DNA from: Hemileia vastatrix | Lineage: Eukaryota; Basidiomycota; Pucciniomycetes; Pucciniales; Zaghouaniaceae | Reading direction: 5' to 3' | Assembly (NCBI GenBank): GCA_030280995.1 | Contig: JASXTE010000017.1 | Coordinates: 27,143,998 to 27,207,997 of the forward strand | DNA length: 64,000 nt | In this document: positions 33,433-44,604 of the stretch, piece after piece | How positions within the stretch are numbered: the stretch's first letter is position 1 | Layout of the letters: every line of letters begins with the position of its first letter | Made by a program: the position numbers and the translations under genes | Notes under the pieces: generated by a model | The model's database searches: none | What the model saw: the letters and a program-made list of their open reading frames with translations, nothing else | Told to the model about the DNA's origin: nothing

Positions 33433-34536
33433 TATGGTAAGGTAAACTCTTACAGTCGCCTTGCTGTAAGCAGAATCCGGAGGAGATATGTGGATTTAGC
33501 TGAAAACCCCGTCCTTCCAATAAAAATAACAAAGTAGGTGTTCTAAATCACTAAGCTAACCAATCTACTTAGATCTGATTGATAAAAAATAATGAAACTC
33601 TAAAATAATTAACGCTTATTGAGATTTGAATAAAAGTGGCTGTTGATAAAAGAAATACTGATAACAACAATTAAGGTGTACCAGTGAAAGATCTGAAAAG
33701 ATTGACTTTTATGTTTTTATAATAATTTGAATTTTTATGAGACAGCAATAATCAAGTCCCAGCGACGAAGACCTTTCTAAAGATACCCTGTATGAAGTGT
33801 TATTTAAACTGTTGAATTGTATTTCTAAGATGTTATGTAAAAATAATAATGTTATAAGGGTATTACAAGTTATTTTAATTTGTTGAGTAATAAAAAATGA
33901 GTCTGTGGTGGTTAAAGATTAAGCTGTATGATGTGTTTCCCCTTCTCAATTTCGAGTTTGAGAAGCGCTTAAGTATTCCTAGTCACGTGCCTAAGTTTTC
34001 CCCTCCAGAGCTCTTCCAGAGTCAATCCGGAGCCCGTACGGAGTCCGTACGGAGTCCCTCCGGACTTCCGGACTCAATTTAGAACCTTAAAACTATAATA
34101 AAAAAATCTAGAAAAATTACACATAATAGAGCTACTTCCCCTTTACATACCAAACTAATTTTCGTAGTCTGCGCAGCTCTAATTACCCCGTGAAAATTCA
34201 TCAAAGTTAAGTAATTTTTGAAAACGTAAATATTTCTATAAAACTTTAAAATTCATTTAAAAATATAAGAAAAATAGTAAAAATTCTGGGAAAATTTCCC
34301 AAGGTTCTTGAGTGACTCGACTTAATACTTATAAATTTTTTTAGACCGTAAAAATAAGTTTTCTCCGTAAAATAAATTGTTTTCGTGTAGGCATTCGCTC
34401 GTGACCAATTTCTTCATATTTAAAACTCCAATAAATTAAATAAAACCCTTTTATAAAAAATAATAACGCCAATCTTGCACGCCGTAATAACTCCATTTAC
34501 ATATTTAGGTGCCGTACTAAACTTTAGGCTACCACA
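33433..34536 (-). repeat. 5' LTR of element A
   Basis: 1,104 bp, the same length as the 3' LTR at 21828-22931 and over 99% identical by eye. Presumably contains the promoter driving gag-pol leftward. Confidence 0.92.
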
Positions 34537-36070
34537 ACGCCAATATTCAAGGTTATTCAGCTCACTCCATTGTACCCCATGATTTTGAACAATTGATACA
34601 CGCTCCCAATGTGACTTAGAATTTTTCCACTTTGTTGCCCAGCACATATGATCCTCATGATTCCGTAATGAAAAATTTCCCACATTCTTTTCACTAATTT
34701 CATCTTTAGAGATATTACAGAAAGAGCAGAACATTTTTGCAGAGTGACTCGAAAAGCCAGCCAATTTTCGTATTGCAGGAATGTCACCTATCAAAGAGAA
34801 CAATGCAACTCTTAATTTCCGGCCTCGTGGATAAAGATGTGTCTTTTCAATCAATATACCATCCCATAGAGTTTGTAGATCATTAACCAGTGGTTTTAGA
34901 AGGTGATTAAGCTGTTCACTTGTGGGTTCTGTTGGTCCGGGTATAATAGAATACAAAAAAAGATTTTCCATTTTGTATCTATCTTCTTGAGGTAGGTTCA
35001 TACACACCATCATAATATTGCCTACAGACTTCTGATGACCTCCAATCCTATTGCCACCAGGCCTAAACCAGTCGACATATAAAGTAAACATTAAGTTGCC
35101 TGAAGTTATCGTATATTCATCATCATTGCTATCCAGAGCTGGAGTGGTTATGGGAAAGTTTTTCCAAATTGAACCATCACAAACATCCTTCATCAAATCA
35201 CACTCTACACGTTCTGCCACAGGGGTTTTCTTCTCAATCAGAAGCTCAAATTTGAACAGTTTGATCTTTTCCTTAAGCCAGTCGATAAAAGAATGGTGAT
35301 GAAATGTTTTAAGAGATAAGTATTTTACATGTTCTTGATGTTCCTCCATCAAATACAGCCTTTCATCACATTTAACTGCAATTTGTCCTGCTCCAAACAT
35401 TTTTAAATAGCGCTTTGATGATGAAAGAAACGGTTGATTGCAACATAGTATAGATGGTTGAGATTCAGAGTTATACTCATAAAGAGCAAAGCATTTAGGA
35501 CAGCATGTTTTAGTGAAAAATGATTGATTGAGCTTTAATCGACTAAAAACTGTATCTATCGAGCGTGGGACCAGGCGGACAATGCTATCAGAATCCAGTA
35601 TTCCACTATCACCTAGAAGTTTGAGCTTCTTAATTTCTTTATCCAAAAATTGAGTACAACCTTCTTTGCTCAAATGATGAATCAGAGAAAGCTTTGCTGC
35701 CTGCCACATAATTATTTGGCTATACCGTTCCCCAAGATTTGAGTTTCTAGAGACTGTTGAAGATACTTCTGCCCCCAATAGCAACTGCCCCTATGTAATA
35801 AATCATTGAAACATCATAAAGACTTTAATTCTCACATTGAACTATAGATATACAGCTTACTGTTTCTGTGGAGCGGGAACTTCCAATGTTAAGTGGATTG
35901 TTGGAAGAAATAACCATCTGGGCCTTCCTATTTCTTTCCTCTTGATGTTTTGCATAAGAATTAGAGCTTTTGAAAGCCATACCAACTTCAAAGGACCCAG
36001 AAGAAGTTTGATACTTTCTATTGACACATCCAAGATCTTGACATTGACATACATGAAAAAATAGAGGCAT
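34537..36070 (-). pseudogene. tnp2: Tnp2 transposase, N-terminal half
   Basis: Exon 1 is 36070-35861 and exon 2 starts at 35790 (GTAAGC...ATAG intron, phase 0); exon 2 is cut by element A at 34537. Exon 1 has a zinc-like CxCxxxxC start (CQCQDLGC). Exon 2 shows the Tnp2 domain: CCPKCFALY, the catalytic-region LYVDWFRPGGN, NLPQEDRYKMENLFLYSIIPGP, PTSEQLNHLLKPLVNDL, IGDIPAIRKLAGF and HSAKMFCSFC. The last codons (EYWR) continue after the insertion at 21823. It reads divergently from the 350-aa gene at 37146. No stop or frameshift in this half, so the gene was probably functional until recent hits. Confidence 0.9.
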
Positions 36071-37145
36071 TGTAATTGTGATAATTGTAGGAATAAGTTA
36101 GCTATTCGAAGTTACCGATTGAAGGTATTCCTTTTTTTGAAAGGCACTAGCTAATATAAGCTACATTTTTTTATCAAAAGAATATGATGGAATATGTGTT
36201 GAAATTATTTAAGTTTAAATGTTTAATTTTTAATCGGATAAATTATATATTAATTTAAAGTTATGCAGTCTACTTTATTTGTATTCTGTATACTCTCTGC
36301 ATTTGTACAACAATGCATGCATGTTTATCAGAATATTTTCTATCATAGAAAAAATTCTGTTGTACGCACAAGCATCTTAATTATTTTTCCATCAAATGCC
36401 TTCTGAGTTATATCTAACTACCCTATAATTATTTGATTTTGATAAAAATTCTTAGTTATGGACTATAAGAAAAGTAATCCATATTTTTAACATAATTATT
36501 TAAAAAATTACCCCAAAAATCAAAGTTAAACCCAAATATAAGTTTAATATTTTGTAAAAAACAATCACAAACATATTTCTTTCAACTTGAAAATTGGTCT
36601 GTACTAGGTAGAATTTTCTATAAAGAAAAAATCAAAAATACTCAAATAATAGATGCTACAAAAGTGTAAACCTTAAAGAATTACATAAAAGCTGAAACCT
36701 TGTATAACTTTTCATACATAAATGCGATGAAGTGACACTCTAGTCTATTTATTCAGGTTGAAAAAAATTACTCAAAAGAATATGTATTACTATCATATTG
36801 GACCAAAAATAATTTTTTGGTAATCAAAAAATGAACATAGCCTCACATTTAACAAATTATTTTTGTGGAAGAATTTTTTGAAAAGAAAAAAAAATCCGTT
36901 TCTTAAATGAGTCTGCTTTTATCACATAATCATTCTCTTTATTTTATACCATTCCTTTTGAGTTCAAGTTGCATATAAAAATATAATTTATGCATATTAT
37001 AATTCCATAAAGTCGAAATATTTCTTATTCTTAATTTTTGTGATATTTCTCCTTAAATCAACTTTGATCATAAAGTTTTGGAGCTCAACAATTTATCCTT
37101 CCTCTTTGTTTAATTTAATTGAACACTTTCTTAATCTAATTATTT
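36071..37145. promoter_or_regulatory. Divergent intergenic region, Tnp2 / 350-aa gene
   Basis: 1.07 kb of AT-rich DNA between two genes transcribed apart. It must hold both promoters; pyrimidine-rich stretches precede the start at 37146. No individual motif is certain. Confidence 0.5.
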
Positions 37146-38267
37146 ATGAACCCTAGTAGCTCTTACTTTCCTCATGGAAACTTGCCCACAAACACAAGAA
37201 CACTTAATAGAATTTTTAATGAGACTTTGCCTCCATTCAATTCTCACTTTTGTAGATCTATACACAATTTTTGTCGTTCACTTTTGGATATGTCACCAGA
37301 ATCAAATGGATGGAAACAAAACCCTACTGAAGAGCAATTAGACATATTTTCATCATTTGACATGAATTCTTGCAACATTGCCTTTGAACTACCTCATCCA
37401 GAATCAAATTCAGCGGTTTCAGAAAAGTTTCCACCAATTTTCCGTGAATCTTTTATTGAGCACCTTCGCATGTGTGGTTTCCCAGGATCAACTTTCGCTT
37501 GGAACCTAGATTGGTTTGACAAATGGAACCAGGTCTTGGCAAATATTCTCATTAAACACTGGGACAATGCCTTAAAAACCAATAATTTGATTGCATATCC
37601 AATTGACTCAACTCAAATTAGCTTCTCAAATCAAATAGGAGTTCTTCACCGTTGGTTTTTAGGTCATGCTGATAGATTAATACTTGGGAAGGATTCTCAT
37701 AGCTCTCAAGAAATAATCAAAGTGAGAAAGCATAAATATAGAATAAAAAAAAAAGTATGAAAATCCCTTTTTTTTCAACCGTTTTTATTTATGACCTTTA
37801 TTTCAAATAACAAAGATTCTTAGAATTCAGTTAACCGAACTAAACTTCTTAAAGAACTTCCACATTGTGAAACTTATCACAACCTTTTCACAAACATCAA
37901 ATGTTGTTCAGACACCGAAATTGATAATGATGGATCGTTAAGACGTATCTTAATGCAATGGAGGTCTGAAGATTTTTCTAAAGTTGCACAATATCTTGAC
38001 CAACAACACTTTGATATTCGAGATAATTCAACCTACTCTGGCAGTGTGCTAAAGGACTTGGCCTTGTACAAAAGAATCAGTTTGGTTTCAACATTATCCC
38101 CTAACCTTAATCCTTCTCATGTCCCCCGGGGTTTGCCGAATGACTGTTATTCTCCCTTATATCTTGCATCTCTAAATCCTCAACAACTCAGACTTTTAAA
38201 TCCTCAAAATCCCATAAATTTACCTGCTCTCCTTGAAATTCTTTCTTCCTCTAATGTGAGTGATTGA
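37146..38267 (+). CDS. Unknown 350-aa protein, two exons
   Basis: Exons 37146-37754 and 37824-38267 join in phase 0 through a 69-bp GTATGA...TTAG intron to 350 residues. Not recognised. The first exon has tryptophan-rich segments (FAWNLDWFDKWNQVLANIL, LHRWFLGHADRLIL) and ends in a very basic stretch (KVRKHKYRIKKK) that could be a nuclear localisation or DNA-contact region. The second exon has LLKELPHCETYHNLF and a Leu/Asn/Pro-rich end (NPQQLRLLNPQNPINLPALLEIL). Intact, divergent from Tnp2, and ending 132 bases from the convergent SNF2 gene. Position suggests a CACTA accessory (DNA-binding) protein; this is inference. Confidence 0.7.
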
Positions 38268-38399
38268 CAAACTCCCTTAATAATAGGTTTGCACACTCAT
38301 ACTCCTCATTTCCACTGTTTGGGACACTTAGCCTTGAAAACAAAAACATAATTTTAATGATTACTATTATCATTAAAATTTATAGAAATGAAATTTGGC

Positions 38400-40625
38400 T
38401 TACATTGTTAGCTCCATTTTTTTCCTTTGAATCTTATACATGCTGAATTCTATACTTCCTTGTACAAAATAATTCAAAACATTTACTTCATTTTGCTGCC
38501 CCATTCTATACAGCTGATCAACAGCCTGTTGCTCAACTGCTGGATTCCAATTTGGCTCCTATTTCAACATTGAACATATAAAAAATTTAATATTTTTGTT
38601 CTTAATATGAAATAAAAGACATTGAGCTCACCATTATATATACATTTTGAGCACACCTGAGATCTATACCCACTCCTGCAGCCTGAATTGTTCCAACCAA
38701 AACTTGGCAATTTTTATTAAAATGGAATTCATGCATATTTTTGTCTCGCTTTGTCCGGCTGAGTTCACCCGTAAGCTGGGTATACCTAATATTGTGGTCA
38801 TCTAAAGCCATTTTTATTCTATTTTGAAATATTAGAAAATTGTTTTTAATAAGCCAACACAATTTTGTAAAAAAATTCATTATAGAATCACTTACATCTG
38901 CAAAAAGTCTGCAAAGTTGGAGAATATAACAGCTTTTGGAAAATTTATATCCCTTTCACCAGACAAAAAGTTTTTTAAGTGGCCTATAAGATGACAAATC
39001 TTTGCGGAATGCTGCCAGGTGAAATCAAAAGTTGGAGTTTCATCCAGATTTTCGTAGATTGGATGGTTGCAGAATTTTCTTAAAATCATCAGCTCTCTTA
39101 GAAACTCAGATGAGTCCCAAGGGAAGTCAGTGCTTCTGGAGGACCCATATCGCTCAGTTAATCCTTCTTGAAGCACATCAAGTTTAGACCTCCATGGATC
39201 TGCTAATTGAACCGATATCCCCCTTTGAATCTTTTTTGGAAGAGACAAAATTGCATCCTTTGCTCTACGTAGGCTTATGACTTTCATTAAGTGATTGATT
39301 GATTTAATAGAATTAGCCTTTCCTTTTTGCAAACCTGGAAAAAGGAAATTCTTCCATAACCAGTCTTCTTGCCACTTTTCGATTCTAAGAAAAAATATGA
39401 GACTTTGAAGGTCAGTGGGCCTGTTCTGAAGTGGAGTTCCAGTCAAGCATAGTCGGTGTTGGGATTCCAAGTCAAATATTGTTTGAGCCCTCTGCGAGTA
39501 AGGATTTTTAATGTAACTAAAAGAATATTTATAAAAATTGATAATAATAATTAAGTTTTAAGTTTTAGATATAGAAATGGGCACTAACTGAGCTTCATCT
39601 AAAACAACTCTATACCAAAAGAGCATTTGAGTCACCGGTATCTTTTTTTGGCTTTGATTTTTTGACATCGTTGGGCTAGCTATTTCATAGGTCGTTAAAA
39701 CAATAGCAGTGTCCTGTAGCTCATTGACATTAGTATTTTGACAATCCTTCCCATAAAGAACCTTGAAAGGAAGTGCATTATCTTCAAAGTGCACACTTAT
39801 TTCATTGATCCAATTCAATAGTGTTGCCAGGGGGCATATAATCAGTGTGGCTGAACTCCGATTAATACCTTCTTGATTTTCTGATACCTGGAATTGTCTT
39901 GCTTCACCTTGAGTTGCACTTATAAGAGAAAGAGTTGAAAGTGTCTTTCCCAAACCCATATCATCAGCAAGTATTGACCCGTTTCCTTCAGGCGGCAATT
40001 GATTGTTAGGAAACTGATCTTTATAGTCATCGAATCCAGTTCTAAGCCAATGGTTGTCCTGGTGCCTCCACATGATATCCAACTTTTCCTTTAACATTCG
40101 TTCATTGTCAATCATAAAATTTATTGCTTGAAGTTGATGTGTTTTGAGAACTGTTTTGATTCCTCGGATAAGTTGATCAGCATTCCAATCTTGAGTACTC
40201 TGAGATATTTGGAAAGAGCCTTCAAAAATTACATGCGGGATATTAAAAAAGATAGTGGAGTCGTAGTTCAGGATTGGACATAAATCAATTTGTGCAGAAG
40301 AAAATGCTTCTTTAGCAAGACTGATTAGTGTACTTGAAGAAAAGAGGCATCCCCAAAGTTGATACTGATTACCAAAAACTGGAACCAAGTAAGCATGAAA
40401 ATAGAAAGGCTTCATAGGATTCAAGGCACTTCTTTGGTTTAAATGGTGAGATCCAGAGCCAATGTCACCCAATAGTGGTCCAATGTGCTGACTCTGCACT
40501 TGAGAAAGATTACCAACAAGGGTTGGTTTTCTTTCTTCAAATAGTCCAAAAATATGAACATTTGAATGGCCTCGCTGTAAAATCGTGGGGGTTGGTGAGT
40601 TTTGAAATCTTGAAATTACATTCAT
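38400..40625 (-). CDS. SNF2-family DNA-dependent ATPase (658 aa, four exons)
   Basis: Exons 40625-39589, 39489-38896, 38818-38632 and 38558-38400 join in frame to 658 residues. Helicase motifs in order: Q-like KTHQLQAINFM (about 161), I ADDMGLGKT (about 220), Ia TLIICPLATLLNW, II DEAQ spanning the first splice junction, III CLTGTPLQNR, IV KAVIFSNFADFLQ, V VGTIQAAGVGIDL and VI DQLYRMGQ. This is a compact Rad5/HLTF-like SNF2 core without an added RING finger or reader domain. Motif II is DEAQ instead of the common DEAH/DEGH; the first acceptor is chosen because only it keeps frame. It would move or strip proteins on DNA or chromatin using ATP. Intact; nearest gene to the right end of the transposon. 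Kinetoplastid JBP2 joins a Tet-type oxygenase to an SNF2 domain, so co-carriage with the Tet-like gene is notable. Confidence 0.87.
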
Positions 40626-41534
40626 ATAAATTTGATCGATTGTTATTGAGAACTGTCAAACACATCTGAGACTTGACATATTAAGTAAGAATAGTATCTG
40701 AAGATAGTGGTTGTTAAAAGATGAATTGAAGCAAAAAATGAAGAATCAGTTTTGAATAAAACGACAAAATAACTTTTTAGCATATGCTATGCTAAGCTCA
40801 TAATTCTTTCACATGTATTATTATTATCTTTTTAATAAATATTGGAAGTAAATCAATGATAACTGAAATGAATAATATGTCTTAAAAATAAATCTTGAGC
40901 CTATAGAGTAAATTTTGGTTTGTGGAGGAAGAAAAATTTTCTCAATAAAAATGTGCATTATTGTTACATTATAATCACAAAATAGAATAATTTCACTCTT
41001 ATTACACTTATTTATGTTTCTGTCTAATAGTAAAATGCTTTAGATGTCAGTTCAAAATCCAAATTGAAACTACTACCTAGAACGATATCTTGATACTAAC
41101 ATACTTTTTGTAAGTCTTTGGAAAGACACTTATGGTGATCTCAATAATATTAAAATTGATTTGAATTGTATGTTTTATCAAATATCTATGTAGTCTAGTG
41201 TAATAATTGAGATACTACAGTTTAACCTTCTGTTACCAACTTGGCAAGAAAATATATGTAGATATTCTTAGAACGAATATCAAATTTTGCTTTCCACAAG
41301 ATGGGAAAGTGAATATTATGATATGTTAAGTGATATGTTCAAGCTTTGCTCAATCTGTGCTCAGCTCAAAATCAAAGTAATCACCAAGCTCCAAGAAACC
41401 TGTGATTGAGTTTGGTTGAACCTAGGTCTAACTGATTACCAAATCTTTGTCCAATTAATTTAAATCTGGTTTCACAATGAACTCCCAACAGCCTTCCAAC
41501 AGCTTTCCAACCACTTCCCAACATTTTTAAATGA
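40626..41534. other. Right subterminal region of giant element
   Basis: No gene. Up to the right TIR the last 200 bases hold repeated AAGCTC / TCAATC / TTTGATT-like words (reverse of the left-end TTTGATC words) and an imperfect direct repeat CAACAGCCTTCC/CAACAGCTTTCC at about 41486-41512, as expected for CACTA subterminal sites. Confidence 0.6.
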
Positions 41535-41574
41535 GGGGTATTGCTAGCAATACCCCCCCAAATTTTCTGTGGTG
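41535..41574 (-). repeat. Right terminal inverted repeat of giant CACTA element
   Basis: Reverse complement of 212-251 at 38 of 40 positions, ending TCTGTGGTG and followed by the TAT duplication. Contains the same 22-bp palindrome (41535-41556). Confidence 0.88.
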
Positions 41575-41899
41575 TATGTTTCTGATTTCAAATCATTTAA
41601 ATTATTTAAGGTGTATCCACATCAAGGTGCACTTGGATGTGGGCAAGGTATCAGGGAATCAGCTCATCAATTGGCTGGAAGATACCATTTGTATTATTTT
41701 TTATCTTTTTTTTATTTTATTTATTTTTATTTTATTTATCAATTTTTAATTTTAGTATGTTAGTAGACTGTAAAAAAAAAATTTAGAATTTATATTGATT
41801 AATTTTATTTAATTTTATTTATTATTATGCTTTTAATTATTTTTCAGGAGCTCAATGTCTGGATGATAAAGTTTCTGGAGGCTGGTCCGGATTATGATG

Positions 41900-43324
41900 T
41901 CATTTTTTTTTGTTGGGGTTGAGGGAAGCACTGTGTTCTTTGAAGTGCATCCTGCTGGAGAGATGATATGGATTATAATTGGCAGGAATGGGTTTGGATG
42001 GAAGTTCAGGAATGGATTGTTGGAAGTCTTTTAAAGGTCCATGGAGGGCAAAGGCTTTCAGCATGTTTGAACACATGGTGCTGAGGAGTTGTTTCATGTC
42101 TCCATAATCCAGGGTCAAAGAAGTTTCTAGAGGTTGGCAAACTCCAATAGTAGTTTCAGGAGGAGGGGTGCCAACTAGACAAGAAGAATTGGATCAGTAA
42201 TTATTTTTTGAAGAAATTGGATGCATTAATGTGGTACTTACAGATTGGAAGCTCATCAAATTTTTAAGTGGCTGGAATTTGAAGTTCTGAAGATTTTGGA
42301 ATGGTGATAGTAGGTGGATCAATAAGGGAAACATATGCATTCTCTTTCTCTTCCTCTGAAAGGTTTTGAGAAGGTGAAGTAGGAGGCTGATGTTCCTGGG
42401 GCCTAGTTGGAGCAGCAGGCCTGTTGTTGCTGTTGTTAATATTTCTGTTTGATTCAGTTTGATGAGGTGATGGTGATGGAGTACCAGGGTTGTTATAAGA
42501 TGGGGCAGGAGAGGGTGATCTGGAAGCGGATTGATCTCTTCTGGATGGAGCTCTTGAGCGAATGGAACTGTAGAAGAATAGTTGGCTGGCAGAGGAGAGG
42601 TGTAGTTTTTTTGCCTTAACTGGGGGCAAAGTTGTTTGTTGGGTTCAGTGTTGGGTGCTCTGGTGTCTTCTTGAGGTCCTATGGCAGTTCTCCTAAACGT
42701 TTGTGAAATTTTGGAGTTTTTGGATCTTAGAAAGGTTGGCTGAATTGCTCTGGGAGCAGTGGTAGGTGACTGTGTGGAGTTGGTTTTGTTGATTGGAGGA
42801 ATATGGCTGTTTTATAGTTGTTTTTGGAAGTTTTGAGCCTGATTTTAACTGTCTAGTGAGGCAGGCTGGCCCCCCAACATCGGCCGGGCTGCCTGGACAC
42901 AGTCTAGCAGCCTAGGAGTTGATTTTGAAGCTTTTGGAGCTAAATTAGCAGAGATAAAAGCTGTTTCTTGGGGAGTTAAAGCAGGCCTTTTGGGGAGAGT
43001 TCTGGAAACAGAGTTCCGGGATCTTCTGGATGGTGCTGAGGATAAAGATGAAGAGGCTGGACTAAGCTCTGGGGATCTGGTAGGGGATCTGGAGAGGTAT
43101 TTATTAGAAGGTGAAGGAGGAGGAATAGGGTAGTTGGAATCTGTGTCACATTTCTTCTTTTTGGAGTAGCAAGAATCACAGGCCCTGTTGTAGAATTTGG
43201 CTTCAGGAGTTAGAAGAGTGAATGTGCAAGGTCTGCACATGTCGATGCACTGTTTGCAGGCATAGTCCTTGGGAGCAGTGAAGCAAGGAAGATTGGAGGG
43301 GTCAAAATCAGGGGATCCAGCCAT
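41900..43324 (-). pseudogene. Antisense gene B2, copy 1 (twin zinc motif, Ser/Pro-rich)
   Basis: Homologue of 50234-51629. It starts MAGSPDFDPS with C-x2-C-x6-C-x15-C-x2-C-x6-C (CKQCIDMCRPC ... CDSCYSKKKKC), then a Ser/Pro/Arg-rich region. The frame stops at 42845; a second block (42629-42264, SRSPSPAPSYNNPGTPSPSP) and a C-terminal block with LDYGDMKQLLSTMCSNMLKAF (42118-41900) lie in other frames. Splicing can explain the last break; the middle junction is unresolved. After the shared FALHGPL segment the sequence differs from copy 2, indicating an indel, so this copy is probably decayed. Confidence 0.6.
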
Positions 43325-43429
43325 GATCTGTGGTGAGAAAAGATGATGGAAAGAGATAAGAAGGAGATTTTGTCAGTGATGGGTAGATAATAAAGTGAAA
43401 GTGGAAGTTCAGCAGGTTGGCTGTAGGTG

Positions 43430-43900
43430 TATTCTGTATGAAATTGGCTGGGTCTATTTTATGCAAAATTCTGGTAGTCCATCAAGACTTTAAACTGAAC
43501 ACTGTCTTAGTCCCCCAAGACTTTAAACTGAGGATTGTTTGATGGTGTAGTCCCCCAAGACTATAAACTGAGGAATGGTTTTTTTTTGTTGAAGTGGGTT
43601 AGAAATATTGGCAGAGGGTATCCACAGGGGGAGTCTCTGAATTTAGCAAAGACAGGTTTGGGGGTAATTGGTGGGCTGGCAGCTCCATTCACAATTAACC
43701 CAGAATGATAGTTTTTTCTCTGTGTCTTAATGTGGTTGATCTCTGGTTCTGTGTTTATGATTTAGGTTTTTGAGTCCCCCAAGACTTTAAACTGAGGGTC
43801 TATGAGTCCCCCAAGACTATAAAATGAGGATGGTCCCCCAAGACTTAAAACTGAGGGTTGTTTGTCTTTTCATCCTATAGAGGGTGTGGTCAATTTTTCT
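43430..43900 (-). repeat. TTAAACTG hairpin repeats in element B, copy 1
   Basis: About eight units such as AGTC-CATCAA-GACT-TTAAACTG and AGTC-CCCCAA-GACT-TTAAACTG (plus-strand reading), lying between antisense genes B2 and B1, with GGGGTAATTG blocks between them. Same motif as in element A. Confidence 0.8.
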
Positions 43901-43914
43901 TTTCTGAATCAAGC

Positions 43915-44523
43915 TCAAGTACTAGTGGATTTACAGAGGGAATCAAGAGATGAAATGAAGTGTTCAGAATTAGCCTTGAACTGGTGAATGAGGTGTCTTC
44001 TGTTCTCAATGTCCTGTGGATCTCTAGAAGGAGTGGATTGGAAGTAGTTTAGCAGAAGGTGTTTCTGTTGAGATGTGTGTTGTTGGAACTTGGCCTTAAT
44101 TGCGGGAAAGTGGTTTGGTGTTTTTGGTTTAATGGATCCTACATTGTTATCATCACTTTCAGAAGATGAAGGAACTGAGAAGTAATCAGTTTTATAAATT
44201 GGAAAGAAGAAATGGAAGTTTTTACCATCAGATAAACCAGGGATGGTGGAACTTGTTGTTTTAGTGGTTTTGGCACTCTTCTGAGAAGGGTGTAGCTTTT
44301 TAATTAATCTGGGAATCAAGATGGATGGCCCAGATATTTTTGTGCTGGTAGAAGATGGACCAGGTTGAGTTGGAGGTGAAGCTGTTACAGAAGATAAAGG
44401 ACCAGGTTGGTAGCAGGTCCTCTTTCTGGAGTGGAAGACATCACAGGAAGTTCTGTATGGATGGACAGGAGGTGTGATGGTGCAGATTAGATTATTGTCA
44501 ATGCAGTGTTGGCAAGGACCCAT
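43915..44523 (-). CDS. Antisense twin-zinc protein B1, copy 1 (185 aa)
   Basis: Exons 44523-44226 and 44174-43915 (GTAAAA...TCAG, 51 bp) give 185 residues. N-terminal CQHCIDNNLIC is followed after 12 residues by CDVF-HSRKRTC: the fifth cysteine of the motif is Phe here and Cys in copy 2, so zinc binding is probably impaired. Proline-rich linker, then the C-terminal domain with HFPAIKAKF, LLLNYFQSTP and IENRRHLIHQF, clearly homologous to that of element A. Because the intron length is a multiple of three the unspliced frame is also open. Confidence 0.72.
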   Translation of the reverse strand: MGPCQHCIDNNLICTITPPVHPYRTSCDVFHSRKRTCYQPGPLSSVTASPPTQPGPSSTSTKISGPSILIPRLIKKLHPSQKSAKTTKTTSSTIPGLSDGKNFHFFFPIYKTDYFSVPSSSESDDNNVGSIKPKTPNHFPAIKAKFQQHTSQQKHLLLNYFQSTPSRDPQDIENRRHLIHQFKANSEHFISSLDSLCKSTST

Positions 44524-44604
44524 TTAAGAGGCAGATTTAAGAAGAAGGTTGAAAATGGTGGTTTGATGAAAAAAGAATGTGTAAATTCTTAATTGGTGGG
44601 AGGA

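Larger units (their letters stand above)
21828..34536 (-). mobile_element. Ty3/gypsy LTR retrotransposon A (12.7 kb), inserted in Tnp2
   Basis: Two 1,104-bp LTRs (33433-34536 as 5', 21828-22931 as 3') differ by only about eight substitutions. They flank gag, protease, RT-RNase H and integrase in Ty3 order on the minus strand. A 4-bp duplication ACGC (21824-21827 and 34537-34540, plus-strand reading) surrounds it. LTR ends read TGTGGTA...TACCATA on the element strand. A purine tract (GGAGGGAGGATG) lies next to the 3' LTR and a GTTGGCGCCC primer-binding-like site next to the 5' LTR. Between integrase and 3' LTR are 3.6 kb with an antisense zinc-finger gene and two hairpin-repeat arrays. Removing it with one target copy restores the transposase frame exactly. 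Young by LTR identity, but pol carries an in-frame TGA. Confidence 0.93.
212..41574. mobile_element. Giant CACTA-type DNA transposon (41.4 kb) carrying Tet-like, SNF2 and Tnp2 genes
   Basis: Bounded by 40-bp terminal inverted repeats (212-251 and 41535-41574, 38 of 40 matching) starting CACCACAG and containing a palindrome with core TTGCTAGCAA. It is flanked by a 3-bp TAT duplication and by the two halves of a Ty3-B tail. Inside, in order: Tet-like dioxygenase (+), unknown 687-aa gene (-), palindrome array, accessory gene (-), Tnp2 transposase (-), unknown 350-aa gene (+), SNF2 ATPase (-). Later guests are two 0.83-kb CACTA derivatives and the 12.7-kb Ty3 element A; without them the element is about 27 kb. 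Tnp2 is the transposase family of CACTA elements, which agrees with termini and duplication length. The transposase gene is now broken, so the copy is probably immobile unless helped in trans. Confidence 0.85.
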
